Assembly: GCF_039852015.1 (NCBI RefSeq)
Contig: NZ_CP156626.1
Span: forward strand, 2,390,249-2,454,248
Direction: 5' to 3'
Length of the DNA: 64,000 bases
Source of the DNA: Robbsia sp. KACC 23696
GTDB lineage: Bacteria > Pseudomonadota > Gammaproteobacteria > Burkholderiales > Burkholderiaceae
Both the position numbers and the translations under genes were made by a program. Under the pieces are notes generated by a model that was not told where the DNA came from, did not search any database, and saw nothing but the letters and a program-made list of their open reading frames with translations. Of the stretch, positions 63,374 to 64,000 are shown piece by piece. Numbering within the stretch: the stretch's first letter is position 1; every line of letters begins with the position of its first letter.

Positions 63374-64000
63374 TCAGCCGTTTCGAAAAGCCCATTCCTC
63401 TCGCCCATTCGCCTCGTCTCGCTGTCCGGCAGGACGGCCCGGATCGAACGGCATGCCGAGCGGCGACAACAGCACCGCCACACCGATGCCGAGGGACAGC
63501 GTCAAGCCAAAGCCGCGCAACGCCGGCATCGCACTGCATGCCAGCAGGCCGAACGACAGAAAGGTGGTGGCGGCCGACAGCAGCACACCCACCCACACGG
63601 CGCCCAAGGCACTGTCGGCATCCTCGGACGCCACGCTGCCCTGGCTGCCGTCGCGTGCGATGCGCAAGCAACCCTCACGGAGAAACACCGCGTAATTGAC
63701 ACCGACCCCCAAAACCAGCATCAGCGCCAGGATGTTGAACAGGGTCAAGGCTTGATGCAGATAACCGAAGGCGCCGAGCACGACCGCCACCGACAGCGCG
63801 GTCGGCAACATGACCCGCACGGCGCCTCGCAACCGATAGCGGCATGATAGCAAGCCGAGGATCAGCGCCGACACACCCAGCAACCAGAACGCGCCGCGAA
63901 CCCGATAGGCGCCGAACAAGTCCGACACGCTACGCGCCTTATCGACGAAGACGATGCGCGCCTCCGCGCTACTCGCTTGCTCGGCCAACGCCCGCAACGC
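63374..64000 (-). CDS. MMPL/RND-type exporter of the aryl polyene cluster, C-terminal part (ApeK-like)
   Basis: The reading frame is open to the window edge, so only the last 208 residues are seen. About five membrane segments are visible, including MLPTALSVAVVLGAFGYL and NILALMLVLGVGVNYAVFL, the latter typical of RND/MMPL transmembrane domains. The last segment region is followed by a short hydrophilic tail. In aryl polyene clusters such a protein is thought to move the lipid-linked pigment towards the outer membrane. It lies 55 bases upstream of the ApeO-like gene. Confidence 0.85.
   Translation of the reverse strand, partial: ALRALAEQASSAEARIVFVDKARSVSDLFGAYRVRGAFWLLGVSALILGLLSCRYRLRGAVRVMLPTALSVAVVLGAFGYLHQALTLFNILALMLVLGVGVNYAVFLREGCLRIARDGSQGSVASEDADSALGAVWVGVLLSAATTFLSFGLLACSAMPALRGFGLTLSLGIGVAVLLSPLGMPFDPGRPAGQRDEANGREEWAFRNG

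Noticed and set aside
61696-63699. A 667-codon plus-strand frame opposite the pigment genes
   Set aside because: The minus-strand genes have catalytic motifs and overlapping start-stop coupling; this frame has neither.

Overview
The window reads as a chromosomal segment of a GC-rich betaproteobacterium. The family Burkholderiaceae (Burkholderia, Paraburkholderia or Robbsia relatives) is the best guess. The reasons are the rpsF-priB-rpsR-rplI-dnaB order, trxA-rho-rpmE2, a classical fused-type ArgA, glnA-ntrB-ntrC and a PIN-PhoH ATPase, together with the general look of the proteins. I could not search a database, so the genus is open. Most of the window is housekeeping sequence with short intergenic gaps.

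Layout. 1-4.0 kb: end of a Bcp peroxiredoxin, a candidate structured small RNA, a PIN-PhoH ATPase and an NlpC/P60 lipoprotein. 4.1-9.0 kb (minus strand): phosphate transporter with its DUF47 partner, then dnaB and the rpsF-priB-rpsR-rplI ribosomal operon. 9.4-15.5 kb (plus strand): trxA, rho with a long leader, rpmE2, a GT-C type membrane protein and a MATE exporter. 15.6-16.5 kb: tRNA-Ala, tRNA-Glu and tRNA-Asp plus a second Glu-Asp copy with its own promoter and terminator, followed by gltX. 18.4-26.5 kb: a patatin lipoprotein, a second NlpC/P60 protein and a complete yejABEF peptide ABC importer. 26.5-27.4 kb holds no gene I can support. 27.5-34.9 kb: alpha-ketoglutarate semialdehyde dehydrogenase, a quinone-oxidoreductase-like protein, an endonuclease/phosphatase-fold protein coupled to a phospholipase D-VTT fusion, and xthA. 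35-35.8 kb: the wreck of an ABC exporter. 36-41.4 kb: ntrC, ntrB, glnA with a sigma-54 promoter, and a rhodanese. 41.5-55.1 kb: a CinA-like protein, EI24, hrpA, argA, yggX, rpiA, rlmB and rnr. 55.5-56.7 kb: two tRNA-Leu genes and a NodB-type deacetylase. 56.7-64 kb (minus strand): the 3' part of an aryl polyene pigment cluster that runs off the window end.

How the genes work together. The ntrBC-glnA block is a nitrogen-response module: the kinase and regulator genes lie downstream of glnA, and glnA has a -24/-12 promoter with NtrC-like upstream sites. The pigment genes (exporter, ketosynthase, dehydratase, ketoreductase, two more ketosynthases, flavin halogenase-like enzyme) are chained by 1-4 base overlaps and form one translationally coupled operon. 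The halogenase-like enzyme suggests that the polyene may be halogenated. Three items look least ordinary. First, a family of short 9-base tandem repeats recurs at four loci: in frame inside hrpA, rnr and a ketosynthase gene, and inside the ABC exporter remnant. Second, a compact promoter-hairpins-terminator unit lies between bcp and phoH. Third, the pigment operon carries a halogenase-like gene.
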